Part shown: piece after piece, positions 1 to 8,313 of the stretch
Layout: every line of letters starts with the position of its first letter
Numbering within the stretch: position 1 is the first letter of the stretch
DNA from: Nocardioides luteus
Lineage (GTDB): Bacteria > Actinomycetota > Actinomycetes > Propionibacteriales > Nocardioidaceae
Assembly (NCBI RefSeq): GCF_015752315.1
Contig: NZ_JADOVJ010000001.1
Coordinates: 1-64,000, forward strand
Direction: 5' to 3'
Length of the DNA: 64,000 nt
Notes under the pieces: generated by a model
Seen by the model: the letters and a program-made list of their open reading frames with translations, nothing else
What the model was told of the DNA's origin: nothing
The model's database searches: none
Program-made: the position numbers and the translations under genes

Positions 1-220
1 CAGGGAGGCGGCTCACAGCCAGTTCGCCTCCGGGGTGGATGTGGTGGTGCATCTGCGGCGGCGTGACGGCCGCCGGGTGCTGACCGAGATCGCCGTCCCG
101 CTTCGCGGGGCGGACGGACTGGTCCGGATGGAGACCGCCTGCTCGGTGTCCGCCGACGGCGACGTCGTCGCCGGGCCGGCCTCAGGCCGGCTGGAGGCGC
201 TGCTGGGAGCCGACCGATGA
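1..220 (+). CDS. tadA: TadA/CpaF-type pilus ATPase, C-terminal end (partial)
   Basis: The window opens inside this gene, in frame from base 2; only about 72 C-terminal residues are present. They resemble the C-terminal beta-rich tail of the Tad pilus/type II-IV secretion ATPase CpaF/TadA, which powers Flp pilus assembly at the inner face of the membrane. The Walker motifs lie outside the window, so the call rests mainly on context: the stop codon overlaps the tadB start (ATGA), followed by tadC and pilin genes. An internal ATG at 35 is not a credible start because the frame is open to the window edge. Confidence 0.8.
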   Translation, partial: REAAHSQFASGVDVVVHLRRRDGRRVLTEIAVPLRGADGLVRMETACSVSADGDVVAGPASGRLEALLGADR

Positions 221-990
221 GCGGGATGGCCCTCGGGCTGGTCGCCTGCCTGGCAGGTGCCGCGGCAGCGCTGATGATCCGTCCACGGTCCGTGGTCGGA
301 TCGCGGACGCCTGGGTGGCGGGTGCCGCGGTGGTCGTTCCTCCTGGTCGCCCTCGTCCCCATCGTCTTCCCGGGCAAGGCGGTCGTCGCGGCTGTCTTGC
401 TCGGGATCGCCACCTTCGGCGGCGTCGCCCTGTGGCGGCGCCGCTGCGAACGGATCGAGGCGGGACGTACGGCTGAGCGGGTGGTCGAGGCCTGCGAGCA
501 GATGGCCGCCGAGCTGGCCGCCGGGCATCCGCCCGGACCGGCGCTGTCGCAGCTCGCGGCGGAGTGGCCGGTGATCGAGCCGGTCGCGGAGGCTCAGCGG
601 ATGGGCTCCGACGTCCCTGCCGCCTGGCGGGAGGCCGCCGAGGTGCCCGGGGCGGGTTCGCTCCGGGTCGTCGCCGCGGCCTGGCAGATCGCTCATCAGA
701 CCGGCAGCGGTCTGGCGGATGCGCTCGACCGGGTGGCGCTCGACCTGCGGGCGGCCGCCGCCACGCAGCGGGTGGTCGACGGCGAGCTCGGTTCGGCCCG
801 CTCCACAGCCCGTCTGATCGCCGGGCTGCCGGTGGCCGCCCTGGCGATGGGCAGCGGAGTCGGCGGCGACCCGCTGGCATTCCTCTTCGGCTCGCCCGTG
901 GGCCTGGCCTGCCTCGGTCTCGGCCTGCTCCTCGGCTGGCTGGGCCTGTGGTGGATCGAGGGCATCGCGCGTGGGGTCGAGGCGAGATGA
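217..990 (+). CDS. tadB: TadB-like type II secretion F family membrane protein
   Basis: A 257-residue inner-membrane platform protein of the Flp (Tad) pilus. It has hydrophobic segments at about residues 3-20 and 35-62, a cytoplasmic T2SS-F helical domain at about 85-195 (motifs such as HQTGSGLADALDR), and two C-terminal membrane spans. The ATG overlaps the tadA stop and its own stop overlaps tadC, so the three are translationally coupled. By family it forms the membrane base on which TadA acts. It is shorter than proteobacterial TadB, as usual in actinobacteria. Confidence 0.88.
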   Translation: MSGMALGLVACLAGAAAALMIRPRSVVGSRTPGWRVPRWSFLLVALVPIVFPGKAVVAAVLLGIATFGGVALWRRRCERIEAGRTAERVVEACEQMAAELAAGHPPGPALSQLAAEWPVIEPVAEAQRMGSDVPAAWREAAEVPGAGSLRVVAAAWQIAHQTGSGLADALDRVALDLRAAAATQRVVDGELGSARSTARLIAGLPVAALAMGSGVGGDPLAFLFGSPVGLACLGLGLLLGWLGLWWIEGIARGVEAR

Positions 991-1712
991 GCACCTGGCT
1001 CGTGGCGATCGCGCTCGGGCTGGCGGCGGCGTTGCTGCCGGCGCCGACCTCGCCAATTCCCGCACGCGTCGCGGTGCTCGAGGACCGGGGCGAACCCGGC
1101 GATCCGGGCGGCTGGATGATGCGTTGGCGGCCGTTGCTGGTGCTCCTCGCCGCCGGCGCCGTCTACACCTTCGTCGGGGGCACCGTAGGCGCTGTGCTCG
1201 CGGCCCCGGCCGGCGTCGTCTGCTGGGTCGTCATCGGCCGGGTCGAACCCGCGGAGGTCCGGCGTGAGCGCGAGGCGGCCAAGGCCGACCTGCCGGCGCT
1301 GGTCCGCCTCCTCTCCGCCGCGCTGTCCTCCGGTGCGGCGCCCGCGGAGGCGCTGGTGGCGGTCGCGGCCGCACTGCCCGGACCGGCGGCAGCCCGGCTG
1401 CTGTCGGCGGCCTCCCGGCTCCACCTGGGAGCCGACCCGGAGAAGACCTGGCGCACCCTGGTCGACGATCCCGCGCTCGCGCCATTGGGCCGCGCGTTGG
1501 CTCGGGCCCAGGCGACCGGTGCCCCGGTCGCCACGACGGTCGAACGTCTTGCCGACGACCTCACCAGGAACGCACGCGCCGAGGTCGAGGACCGAGCCCG
1601 CTCGGTGGGCGTCAAGGCCGCCGTCCCCCTCGGCATCTGCCTCCTCCCCGCCTTCCTGCTGCTCGGCGTCGTCCCGGTCGTCGGCGGGCTTCTCTCCAAC
1701 CTCGGCATCTGA
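987..1712 (+). CDS. tadC: TadC-like type II secretion F family protein
   Basis: A 241-residue second platform protein of the Tad pilus. It starts at the ATG that overlaps the tadB stop (ATGA); a longer upstream frame exists but would overlap tadB heavily. It has an N-terminal membrane span, a pair of hydrophobic segments at about residues 48-80, a T2SS-F domain rich in Ala and Leu (LVRLLSAALSSGAAPAEAL), and a long C-terminal span ending near VVPVVGGLLSNLGI. It pairs with TadB in the membrane complex. Confidence 0.88.
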   Translation: MSTWLVAIALGLAAALLPAPTSPIPARVAVLEDRGEPGDPGGWMMRWRPLLVLLAAGAVYTFVGGTVGAVLAAPAGVVCWVVIGRVEPAEVRREREAAKADLPALVRLLSAALSSGAAPAEALVAVAAALPGPAAARLLSAASRLHLGADPEKTWRTLVDDPALAPLGRALARAQATGAPVATTVERLADDLTRNARAEVEDRARSVGVKAAVPLGICLLPAFLLLGVVPVVGGLLSNLGI

Positions 1713-1719
1713 CCCACCG

Positions 1720-1761
1720 CCGAGGCGTCACCCGCGTCGGCCGAGGCGTCGCCTGCGTCGG
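1720..1761 (+). repeat. Tandem 21-bp direct repeat
   Basis: Two adjacent copies (1720-1740 and 1741-1761) of CCGAGGCGTCRCCYGCGTCGG match at 19 of 21 bases, directly after the tadC stop. The function is unknown; it sits immediately before a hairpin. Confidence 0.6.
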
Positions 1762-1790
1762 TCGAGCTGGCACCCGAGTGCCGACTCGAC
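1761..1790 (+). terminator. Hairpin after tadC
   Basis: GTCGAG (1761-1766) pairs with CTCGAC (1785-1790), enclosing GGCAC-CCGA-GTGCC (1769-1782). There is no clear T-run, so it could be a terminator or a processing/stability structure that separates the platform genes from the pilin transcript starting near 1974. Confidence 0.4.
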
Positions 1791-1973
1791 CGACGTACGT
1801 GACGTCTCGGCGCTCCTGTTTTCCCTGATCAGCGGGCCGATTGTCATCCACAGGGAGGGTTCGGGAGCGGGTTGTCCACAGCCGACGACAAGGCGGTCGC
1901 GAATGTCGGCGGAGCGGGTCATTGTCGTCCGTGAACGGCCGTACGGACGGCCATCGATCAGAGGAGACCAACC

Positions 1974-2150
1974 ATGGCCAAGGCACATCTTCGTAAGAAC
2001 GAGAAGGGGATCACGACGGCTGAGTACGCCGTGGGCACGGCGGCCGGCGCGGGGCTCGCCGGCCTGCTCTACAAGCTGCTCACCGGTGGCTTCGGCAACG
2101 ACCTGCTCAACAGGCTGTTCCAGCACGTGCTCAGCCTCCTGGGGATCTGA
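1974..2150 (+). CDS. Flp-like pilin, DUF4244 family (58 aa)
   Basis: A short gene preceded by a GGAG-type ribosome site (GAGGAGACCAACC-ATG). The product has a charged N-terminus, then GITTAEYAVGT, which resembles the Flp pilin cleavage/assembly motif with its conserved Glu, then a hydrophobic helix at about residues 20-37. This is the DUF4244 pattern found in actinobacterial tad loci, and the likely product is the major pilus subunit. Its position between tadC and tadE supports this. No prepilin peptidase gene is visible in the window. Confidence 0.85.
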   Translation: MAKAHLRKNEKGITTAEYAVGTAAGAGLAGLLYKLLTGGFGNDLLNRLFQHVLSLLGI

Positions 2151-2153
2151 GCC

Positions 2154-2537
2154 ATGGTCCGTGGGCAGCGAGGCGAGCGGGGTGAGCGGGGTGCCGCCAC
2201 CGCAGAGCTGGTCATGGTCATCCCGCTATTGGTGGCCGTGACCATCGGCCTGGTGTGGCTGCTGTCGGTGGGAGCGGCGCAGATCCAGGTGGTCGACGCG
2301 GCCCGGGAGACCGCGCGTGCCGTCGCCCGAGGTGATGACAGCGGCTCTGCCGCCGCCCGCGGACGTCGGGTCGGACCTGCGGGCACCCAGGTGAGCGTGA
2401 GCGCCGGCGCGGAGGAGGTCGTCGCCTCGGCGCAGGCCCGGGTCACCGGGCCCGGCGGGATCTTCGGCTGGATGCCGGGCGTGACGGTGCGCGGCGAGGC
2501 GGTTGCCGCGACCGAGGCGACACGGGGGGAGCAGTGA
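2154..2537 (+). CDS. tadE: TadE family minor pilin
   Basis: A 127-residue protein with a short basic leader, then ERGAATAELVMVIPLLVA, the TadE-like pseudopilin N-terminus with the Glu at +5, followed by one membrane helix and an extracellular domain. TadE proteins are minor pilins processed like Flp. It starts three bases after the pilin stop, and its stop overlaps the GTG of the next gene, so pilin, TadE and the TadE-like protein are probably one transcript. Confidence 0.88.
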   Translation: MVRGQRGERGERGAATAELVMVIPLLVAVTIGLVWLLSVGAAQIQVVDAARETARAVARGDDSGSAAARGRRVGPAGTQVSVSAGAEEVVASAQARVTGPGGIFGWMPGVTVRGEAVAATEATRGEQ

Positions 2538-2899
2538 GCGCGATTCGAGCCGGGCAGGACGAGCGTGGATCGGCGGCACCTTTCGCGGTCGGCGCGATCG
2601 GGCTGCTGCTGTTCCTCGGTGCGGCGCTGGGTGTGGTGGGCGCGGTCTTCGTGGCCCACCGCACCGCGCAGTCCGCGGCCGACCTGGCAGCGCTGGCGGG
2701 CGCCAACGCGCTCCAGATCTCCGAGGATGCATGCGCGGCAGCGACGACGATCACCGAGCGCAACGGGGCCAGGTTGGAGTCGTGTGAGGTCGCCGGAGAG
2801 GACGTCACGGTCACGGTGCGGGTCGAGGGGCCGCGCTGGCTCGGTCAGCCGGGGGATCCGGTCGCCAAGGCGAGGGCCGGCCCGACAGGGCCGGACTAG
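2534..2899 (+). CDS. Rv3654c-type TadE-like protein (helicase/secretion neighbourhood)
   Basis: A 121-residue protein with GTG start overlapping the tadE stop (GTGA). After a polar leader it reads DERGSAAPFAVGAIGLLLF, then VVGAVFVAHRTAQSAADLAALAGANAL, the Flp/TadG-like membrane segment with its AADLAAL signature. This matches the small TadE-like family that in actinobacteria sits between the tad operon and the DECH helicase (Mycobacterium Rv3654c). It is probably a secreted or membrane-tethered accessory pilin. Its stop overlaps that of the convergent membrane-protein gene. Confidence 0.82.
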   Translation: MSAIRAGQDERGSAAPFAVGAIGLLLFLGAALGVVGAVFVAHRTAQSAADLAALAGANALQISEDACAAATTITERNGARLESCEVAGEDVTVTVRVEGPRWLGQPGDPVAKARAGPTGPD

Positions 2900-3198
2900 T
2901 TGGTGGCGTCGTCCTTCGACTCGGGCGCGGCGTCCTGCAGCGACTGGGCCAGCTTCCGCAGATGGCGCTTCTCCTTCATGTTCTTGGCCTGGAGCTTGCC
3001 GCCCCACTTGGTGAGCCAGAGACCGAGGAGGAGAAGCACACCGGCGACGAGGCCGATCACGAAGATCGTGGTCGCGCCGACCGGAAGACCGAGCAGAGTG
3101 GCGGTCGGGTCATCGAGGTCACCGTTGCCGGTGGTGAAGAGTCCGAGAACGACGAGTGCTGCGGCAACGACGATCAGCACGAGTCCCAAGATCAGCAT
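2896..3198 (-). CDS. Small two-span membrane protein
   Basis: A 100-residue protein with two hydrophobic segments (about 2-22 and 44-66), separated by a short loop, and a Lys/Arg-rich cytoplasmic tail (NMKEKRHLRKLA) ending in acidic residues. I do not recognise a family. It lies 15 bp downstream of the helicase gene on the same strand and may be co-transcribed with it. The stop overlaps the convergent TadE-like gene. Confidence 0.7.
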   Translation of the reverse strand: MLILGLVLIVVAAALVVLGLFTTGNGDLDDPTATLLGLPVGATTIFVIGLVAGVLLLLGLWLTKWGGKLQAKNMKEKRHLRKLAQSLQDAAPESKDDATN

Positions 3199-3213
3199 TT
3201 CCCCAGGGTATGC

Positions 3214-5526
3214 CTATTTCTGCAGCAGGAGACGCAACAACACGATCGCGCCATGCTTGTCGAGGGGGTTGTTCTGGTTGCCGCACTTGGGCGACTGGAC
3301 ACAGGAAGGACAACCGTCGTCGCACTCGCACGCCTCGATGGTCTCCAGGGTGGCGCCCAGCCACTCCCGGGCGGCGCGGAAACCGCGCTCGGAGAACCCG
3401 GCGCCGCCAGGGTGACCGTCGTAGACGAAGACGGTGAGCATCCCGGTGTCCGGGTGGGACGCGGTGCTCACGCCACCGATGTCCCAGCGGTCGCAGGTCG
3501 CGATCAACGGGAGCAGGCCGATCGAGCAGTGCTCGGCGGCGTGGGCGGCGCCCGGGATGTCCGCCTTCTCCAGGCCAACCGCCTCGAGAGCCGAGGCGGG
3601 GACGGTCCACCAGACGGCGGAGGTGCGCAGCGTACGTTCGGGGAGGTCGAGGAGCTCCTCTCCGAGCACCTCGCCGCTCGGCTGCCGCCGGCGCAGGAAG
3701 GAGACGACCTGGTGGGTGACGTCGACGTCGCCGTACGCCAGCCGGCACTCTCCCCAGGCGACCTGCTCCCGCTCGGCGACGATCGAGATCTCGGTGATCT
3801 CCCGGGCGGACGTGGAGTAGCCGGGGTCGTCGCGGGAGATCACCGCGACGTTCTCCTCCAGGTCGAGCTCGTGCACCAGATAGGTCTCGCCGCGGTGGAC
3901 GTAGACCGCGCCGGCATGTGCGCTCGCGTGCGAGCTCGCGGCGTCGACCGTGCCGACGACCCGGCCGGTCTCGGCCTCGATCAGCTGCACCTGGGACCCG
4001 CCCGAGGAGCGGATGTCGGCGAGATCGGCGGCACGCCGACGGTCGGTCCAGTACCAGCCACGAGGCCGCTTGCGCAGCAGCCCCGAGGCGACCAGGGTGT
4101 CCACGATCTCCCGCGCGCCCGGGCCGAAGAGCGGTAGATCCGGCTCGGTGAGCGGAAGCTCCTGGGCGGCGGCACAGAGGTGGGGGCCGACGACGTACGG
4201 GTTGGCCGGGTCGAAGACGGTGGCCTCGACCGGCTGTCCGAGAAGCGCATCCGGATGGGTCACCAGGTACGTGTCCAGCGGGTCGTCGCGGGCGACGAGG
4301 ATGCCGAGGGCGTCGCCCGCACCGCGTCCGGCGCGGCCGATCTGCTGCCAGAAGGCGGAGCGCCTGCCGGGATACCCCGCCAGTACGACCGCGTCCAGTC
4401 CGCTGATGTCGATGCCGAGCTCGAGGGCGTTCGTCGCCGCCAGCCCCAGCAGCTCGCCCGACCGCAGTGACGCCTCGATCGCCCGGCGCTCCTCGGGCAG
4501 ATATCCACCGCGGTAGGACGTCACCCGTCCCGGCAGCGACGGATCGACCTCGGCCAGCTCGGTCGCCGCGGTCATCGCCACCTGCTCGGCGCCGACCCGG
4601 GAACGTACGAAAGCCAGGGTGCGTACGTCCGAGGAGACCAGGTCGGCGAGGAGGTCGGCGGTCTCCGCCGAGGCCGCGCGGCGCACGGGCGCGCCGTTCT
4701 CGCCGGCATGCGTCGTCAGCGGGGGCTGCCACAGCGCGATCGAGAGCTCGCCGCGCGGTGAGGCGTCGGCGGTCACCGGAAGCACCGGGAGGCCGATCAG
4801 CCGTTCGCCGGCGGTCGCCGGCTCGGCGACCGTTGCCGAGGCCAGGATGAACGTGGGCGAGGAGCCGTAGAGCTCACAGATGCGGCGCAGCCGGCGCAGT
4901 ACGTGCGAGACGTGCGCCCCGAAGACACCGCGGTAGTGATGGCACTCGTCGATGACGACGTAGCGCAGCGACCGGAAGAAGGCCGTCCACCGCTGGTGTC
5001 CGGGAAGCAGCGACCGGTGCAGCATGTCGGGGTTGGTCAGGATGTACTCGCCGTAGTCGCGGGCCCAGTCGCGCTGCTCCCGGGTGCTGTCGCCGTCGTG
5101 CGTCACCGCACGGACGTCGACGCCCAGCTCGCGCAACCCGGTGAGCTGGTCCTGGGCGAGTGCCTTCGTGGGCGCGAGGTAGAGGACGCCGGCGCCGCGC
5201 TCACCACGTGGACCGCGTCCGTCTCGGATCGCGGTCAGCGCGGGCAGCTGGTAGGCCAGCGACTTCCCGGAGGCCGTGCCGGTCGAGACGATCACGTGGC
5301 TGCCCTCGTGGGCGGCCTCGGCGGCCACCGCCTGGTGCTGCCACGGTCGCCGGACCCCGCGGGCGACGAACGCCTCGACCACATCTGGCGACGCCCACGT
5401 CGGCCAGTCGGCGAAGACGGCCTCGCGGGGCGGTACCTGCTCCAGGTGAGCGAGGCGGTCCTCGCGGCCCGGGACGTCAGCGAGTCGGCGTACGAGATCA
5501 CCGGTCGCTGTCGTCAACACCTTCAT
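3214..5526 (-). CDS. DECH-box helicase with C-terminal four-Cys (DUF1998/MZB) domain, MrfA-like
   Basis: A 770-residue SF2 helicase. Visible motifs: Q-motif region near WQHQAVAAE, Walker A TGTASGKS, DECH box (VVIDECHHYRG), motif III SAT, motif VI QIGRAGR, and a C-terminal cysteine cluster CECDDGCPSC...C of the MZB/DUF1998 domain. The architecture matches the DECH helicase of the 'helicase/secretion neighbourhood' and Bacillus MrfA, a 3'-5' helicase used in mitomycin-type adduct repair. A repair role here is by homology. It is divergent from the bldG-like gene and converges on the tad operon. Confidence 0.88.
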   Translation of the reverse strand: MKVLTTATGDLVRRLADVPGREDRLAHLEQVPPREAVFADWPTWASPDVVEAFVARGVRRPWQHQAVAAEAAHEGSHVIVSTGTASGKSLAYQLPALTAIRDGRGPRGERGAGVLYLAPTKALAQDQLTGLRELGVDVRAVTHDGDSTREQRDWARDYGEYILTNPDMLHRSLLPGHQRWTAFFRSLRYVVIDECHHYRGVFGAHVSHVLRRLRRICELYGSSPTFILASATVAEPATAGERLIGLPVLPVTADASPRGELSIALWQPPLTTHAGENGAPVRRAASAETADLLADLVSSDVRTLAFVRSRVGAEQVAMTAATELAEVDPSLPGRVTSYRGGYLPEERRAIEASLRSGELLGLAATNALELGIDISGLDAVVLAGYPGRRSAFWQQIGRAGRGAGDALGILVARDDPLDTYLVTHPDALLGQPVEATVFDPANPYVVGPHLCAAAQELPLTEPDLPLFGPGAREIVDTLVASGLLRKRPRGWYWTDRRRAADLADIRSSGGSQVQLIEAETGRVVGTVDAASSHASAHAGAVYVHRGETYLVHELDLEENVAVISRDDPGYSTSAREITEISIVAEREQVAWGECRLAYGDVDVTHQVVSFLRRRQPSGEVLGEELLDLPERTLRTSAVWWTVPASALEAVGLEKADIPGAAHAAEHCSIGLLPLIATCDRWDIGGVSTASHPDTGMLTVFVYDGHPGGAGFSERGFRAAREWLGATLETIEACECDDGCPSCVQSPKCGNQNNPLDKHGAIVLLRLLLQK

Positions 5527-5708
5527 ATTCTCCCAGAATCCTGGTGGTCGTCACGCTTGCGGCCCCGCATCCGGCGCACGACGTTGCGAGTTTCTTGCGC
5601 GCATCCTGGTGAGCCGTGGTTACATTACGATCGACTCCGGGTATCGGACGCGAGGATGCTCGATACCGGAGTCAGTTGTCTCACGTTCCTTGGCAGGAGA
5701 ACTTCGAA

Positions 5709-6044
5709 GTGGATCTGACGCTTGCGACTCGCGAGCTCGACTCGGCCACCGTCGTGGCCGTGGGCGGCGAGATCGACGTCTATACCGCGCCGAAGCTGAG
5801 GGACAAGATCACCGAGCTGGTCGCTCGGGGTCACTACGACATCGTCATCGACCTCGAGGCCGTGGAGTTCCTCGACTCGACCGGCCTCGGCGTCCTGGTC
5901 GGCGGCCTGAAGAAGGTCCGCCAGCACGACGGCATGCTGCGCCTGGTCTGTACGCAGGAGCGGCTGCTCAAGATCTTCCGGATCACCGGCCTCGCCAAGG
6001 TCTTCGACATCCACGCCAGCGCCGAGGGCGCGGCAGCAGGCTGA
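5709..6044 (+). CDS. bldG: STAS-domain anti-sigma factor antagonist, BldG-like
   Basis: A 111-residue STAS protein. The start is GTG at 5709, with AGGAG nine bases upstream and the family N-terminus [10 protein letters not shown]; the frame runs open further upstream without family similarity. The phosphorylatable serine lies in [15 protein letters not shown]. It closely resembles Streptomyces BldG, which when dephosphorylated sequesters an anti-sigma factor and frees its sigma factor. The cognate anti-sigma kinase gene that usually follows is absent here; the next gene is a methyltransferase. Confidence 0.87.
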   Translation: MDLTLATRELDSATVVAVGGEIDVYTAPKLRDKITELVARGHYDIVIDLEAVEFLDSTGLGVLVGGLKKVRQHDGMLRLVCTQERLLKIFRITGLAKVFDIHASAEGAAAG

Positions 6045-6073
6045 CCCGGCGCCACAGACGACTGAGCGAGGTC

Positions 6074-6132
6074 GAGCGGCGAGCTTGCTCGTCCGCTCGC
6101 GCCGAGCGAGGGAGTGAGCGCGCGAAGCGCGC
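6074..6132 (+). repeat. GC-rich hairpins after bldG-like gene
   Basis: Two structures lie in this short intergenic stretch. GAGCGGCGAGC-TT-GCTCGTCCGCTC occupies 6074-6098 with one unpaired base, and GCGCGC-GAA-GCGCGC occupies 6118-6132. They may terminate the bldG transcript, or belong to a dispersed GC palindrome family with the similar cluster at 52035-52119. Confidence 0.45.
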
Positions 6133-6146
6133 ACTAGGCTCCAGGT

Positions 6147-7625
6147 GTGAGTGACCTCCCGCACCGGCTCCGTGACGCCCTTCAGCAGGCTGACTTCTCC
6201 TACGACTCCGTCGCCGAGCTGCTCGGCCCGATCGCCCACTCCGCGCTCAGCCGCAACGAGACCCTTCCAGGCCGGCGGCGCACTCACGGCGGCTCTCCGC
6301 TGGAGACCCTCGTCCGGCTCTTCCTGCTGCAGACGACCGTCTCCCTCGACCACGCCGAGGCGGCCCTTCCCGGGCTCGTCGACCGGCTCGCCGTCGAGGG
6401 CATCCTGGAGCAGTCGGTCGGCGAGGTCGCGGCCCGCCTGGACGTGCGCCCGTACGCCACCGATGACACCACCCTGTGGGTCGTCTCCGACCTCACGCCG
6501 GGCCTCGATGGCCGCCCGCAGCGCGTCGGCCCCGAGCACGTGCTCGGGATCAGCCCCGCCTCCACCTCCCTCGCCCAGCTGACCATCCGTGACGAGGTCG
6601 GCACCGCCCTCGACCTCGGCACCGGCTGTGGCGTACAGGCTCTCCATCTCGCCACCCACAGCGACCGGGTGGTCGCGACCGACGTCAACCAGCGAGCCCT
6701 GTGGATCACCGCGTTCAACGCCGCGCTCAACGACGTGGCGGATCGGATCGACGTACGCGACGGGTCGTTCTTCGAGCCCGTCGCCGGCGAGCGGTTCGAC
6801 CTGATCGCCACCAACCCGCCGTTCGTGATCAGCCCGGCGACCGGCGAGCGCCTCGTCTACCGCGACTCCGGCCTCCCCGGTGACCGGGTGGTCGAGGACA
6901 TCGTCAGGGCCGCTCCCGGCATGCTCACCGAGGGTGGCTGGTGTCAGATCCTGGGCAACTGGATCATCTCCGAGGAGCAGCCCTGGGACGACCGCCTCGA
7001 GGGCTGGCTCGGTGACGAGGTCGACGCGTTCGTGGTGCAGCGTGAGGTGCTCGACCCCGCGGCGTACGTCGAGCTGTGGCTCAAGGACTCCGGCCACCAC
7101 GGCGCCGAGGACTACCTGACCCGCTACGACACCTGGCTGTCCTGGTTCGAGGAGCAGAAGATCGAGGGCGTCGGGTTCGGCTGGATCAACCTCCACCGCA
7201 CCGACAGCGCCGACCCGAAGCGCGAGCTGCTCGAGTGGCCCTACGACGTCGAGCAGCCGATCGCGCCGGCGCTCAAGGCATGGGGCGACGCCGCCCGCGT
7301 CGAGGTCACCGAGGACTCCACGCTGGTGCTCGCCGAGGACGTCCAGCAGGAGACTGTCGGCCAGCCCGGCGCCGAGGACCCGAGCACCGTCATCCTCCGC
7401 CAGCAGCGCGGCCTGCGCCGCGCCCGCCAGGCCGACACGATCGAGGCGGCCTTCGCGGGCGCCTGCGACGGCGACCTGGCCGTCGGCCAGATCCTCGACG
7501 CGCTCGCGCAGATCCTCGACCGCGACCCCGCGGTCGTGCGCAGCAGCTATCTGCCGATCGCCCAGGAGCTGGTCAGCGAGGGGTTCCTCCGTCCCGCGCC
7601 AGGCACGCCTGGTCCCGCAGCCTGA
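6147..7625 (+). CDS. Class I SAM-dependent methyltransferase (PrmC/HemK-like core, DUF7059-type N-terminus)
   Basis: A 492-residue protein. Residues 1-140 form a helical N-terminal domain of the kind found in actinobacterial methyltransferases. The Rossmann core follows with motif I LDLGTGCGVQAL (about 152-163), motif II ATDVNQRAL, and motif IV TNPPFVIS (about 228-235). NPPF is the amide-methyltransferase signature of the PrmC/RsmC group, so a protein or RNA nitrogen is the likely target; the substrate is unknown. The GTG start at 6147 is chosen for N-terminal continuity. The 3' end overlaps the convergent gene by 53 bp. Confidence 0.82.
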   Translation: MSDLPHRLRDALQQADFSYDSVAELLGPIAHSALSRNETLPGRRRTHGGSPLETLVRLFLLQTTVSLDHAEAALPGLVDRLAVEGILEQSVGEVAARLDVRPYATDDTTLWVVSDLTPGLDGRPQRVGPEHVLGISPASTSLAQLTIRDEVGTALDLGTGCGVQALHLATHSDRVVATDVNQRALWITAFNAALNDVADRIDVRDGSFFEPVAGERFDLIATNPPFVISPATGERLVYRDSGLPGDRVVEDIVRAAPGMLTEGGWCQILGNWIISEEQPWDDRLEGWLGDEVDAFVVQREVLDPAAYVELWLKDSGHHGAEDYLTRYDTWLSWFEEQKIEGVGFGWINLHRTDSADPKRELLEWPYDVEQPIAPALKAWGDAARVEVTEDSTLVLAEDVQQETVGQPGAEDPSTVILRQQRGLRRARQADTIEAAFAGACDGDLAVGQILDALAQILDRDPAVVRSSYLPIAQELVSEGFLRPAPGTPGPAA

Positions 7626-8313
7626 TCAGGCGGCGGCGCACGCTCGAGACGAGCAGATCGGGATAGCCCAGGGGCTCGAGATCGGGCAGGTCGCGCATGC
7701 CCCAGGGCCGCTGCGTCCGCCACGGCCAGAAGCCACGGAGCGCGGCCGCCAGCTGCTTGCCGTAGGCCGTCGGCATCCTCGTCAGGCCCAGCCGCTCCTT
7801 GAGCGCGGTCGCGGTGACCAGGCCGTTCGGTCCGGCGAGCCCGTTGGCGCCCAGGATGGTCCACACGATCCCGGCGGCCACCTGGGCCGGCTGCGTGGGC
7901 CGGTCGACGACCAGCGGGTCGATCTCCCACAGCCGCAGCAGCGCCCGCCGCAACGCGAAGCCCACCTCCTCGACCGGGAAGCCGGCCGCGACCTCGTCGA
8001 GCAGCCCGGCCACCGCCTCCAACTGTGTGCGCCCCGCAGCATCCTCCACGACCGGCAGGTCCAGCCCGTCCTCGACCAGCGGGGCGGCATCCAGCGCGGC
8101 GACCGCCTCGTGGCCACCGCAGAGCGCGGCCAGCCAGTCCAGCGCCACCTCGTGCTCGGGACGCGGTGGCGTGACCGGCCGGGTCAGCTCCGCCTCCAGT
8201 CGCTCCAGGATCATGTTGGTCCTGGTGAGCAGCTGGGCGCACTCGGAGCACACCAGGTGCTCCGGGGGCGTGGCCATACCCTCGATGTAGTCGATGTATT
8301 CGGTGTCGATCAT
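7573..8313 (-). CDS. Conserved hypothetical protein, function unknown
   Basis: A 246-residue soluble, helix-rich acidic protein. The start ATG at 8313 has GAGAGG eight bases upstream and is preferred over an in-frame extension to 8376. The N-terminus carries HLVCSECAQLL, one CxxC pair near residue 23 that is too little for a full zinc finger, followed by a helical segment. The C-terminal part is basic (VSSVRRRLIRLRDQ). I do not recognise a family. The last 53 bp overlap the methyltransferase on the other strand. Confidence 0.6.
   Translation of the reverse strand: MIDTEYIDYIEGMATPPEHLVCSECAQLLTRTNMILERLEAELTRPVTPPRPEHEVALDWLAALCGGHEAVAALDAAPLVEDGLDLPVVEDAAGRTQLEAVAGLLDEVAAGFPVEEVGFALRRALLRLWEIDPLVVDRPTQPAQVAAGIVWTILGANGLAGPNGLVTATALKERLGLTRMPTAYGKQLAAALRGFWPWRTQRPWGMRDLPDLEPLGYPDLLVSSVRRRLIRLRDQACLARDGGTPR

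Noticed and set aside
1872..1880. TTGTCCACA, matching the actinobacterial DnaA box, with a similar ATCCACA nearby
   Set aside because: A single good box with no cluster, no dnaA/dnaN neighbours and no AT-rich unwinding region; no origin is supported.
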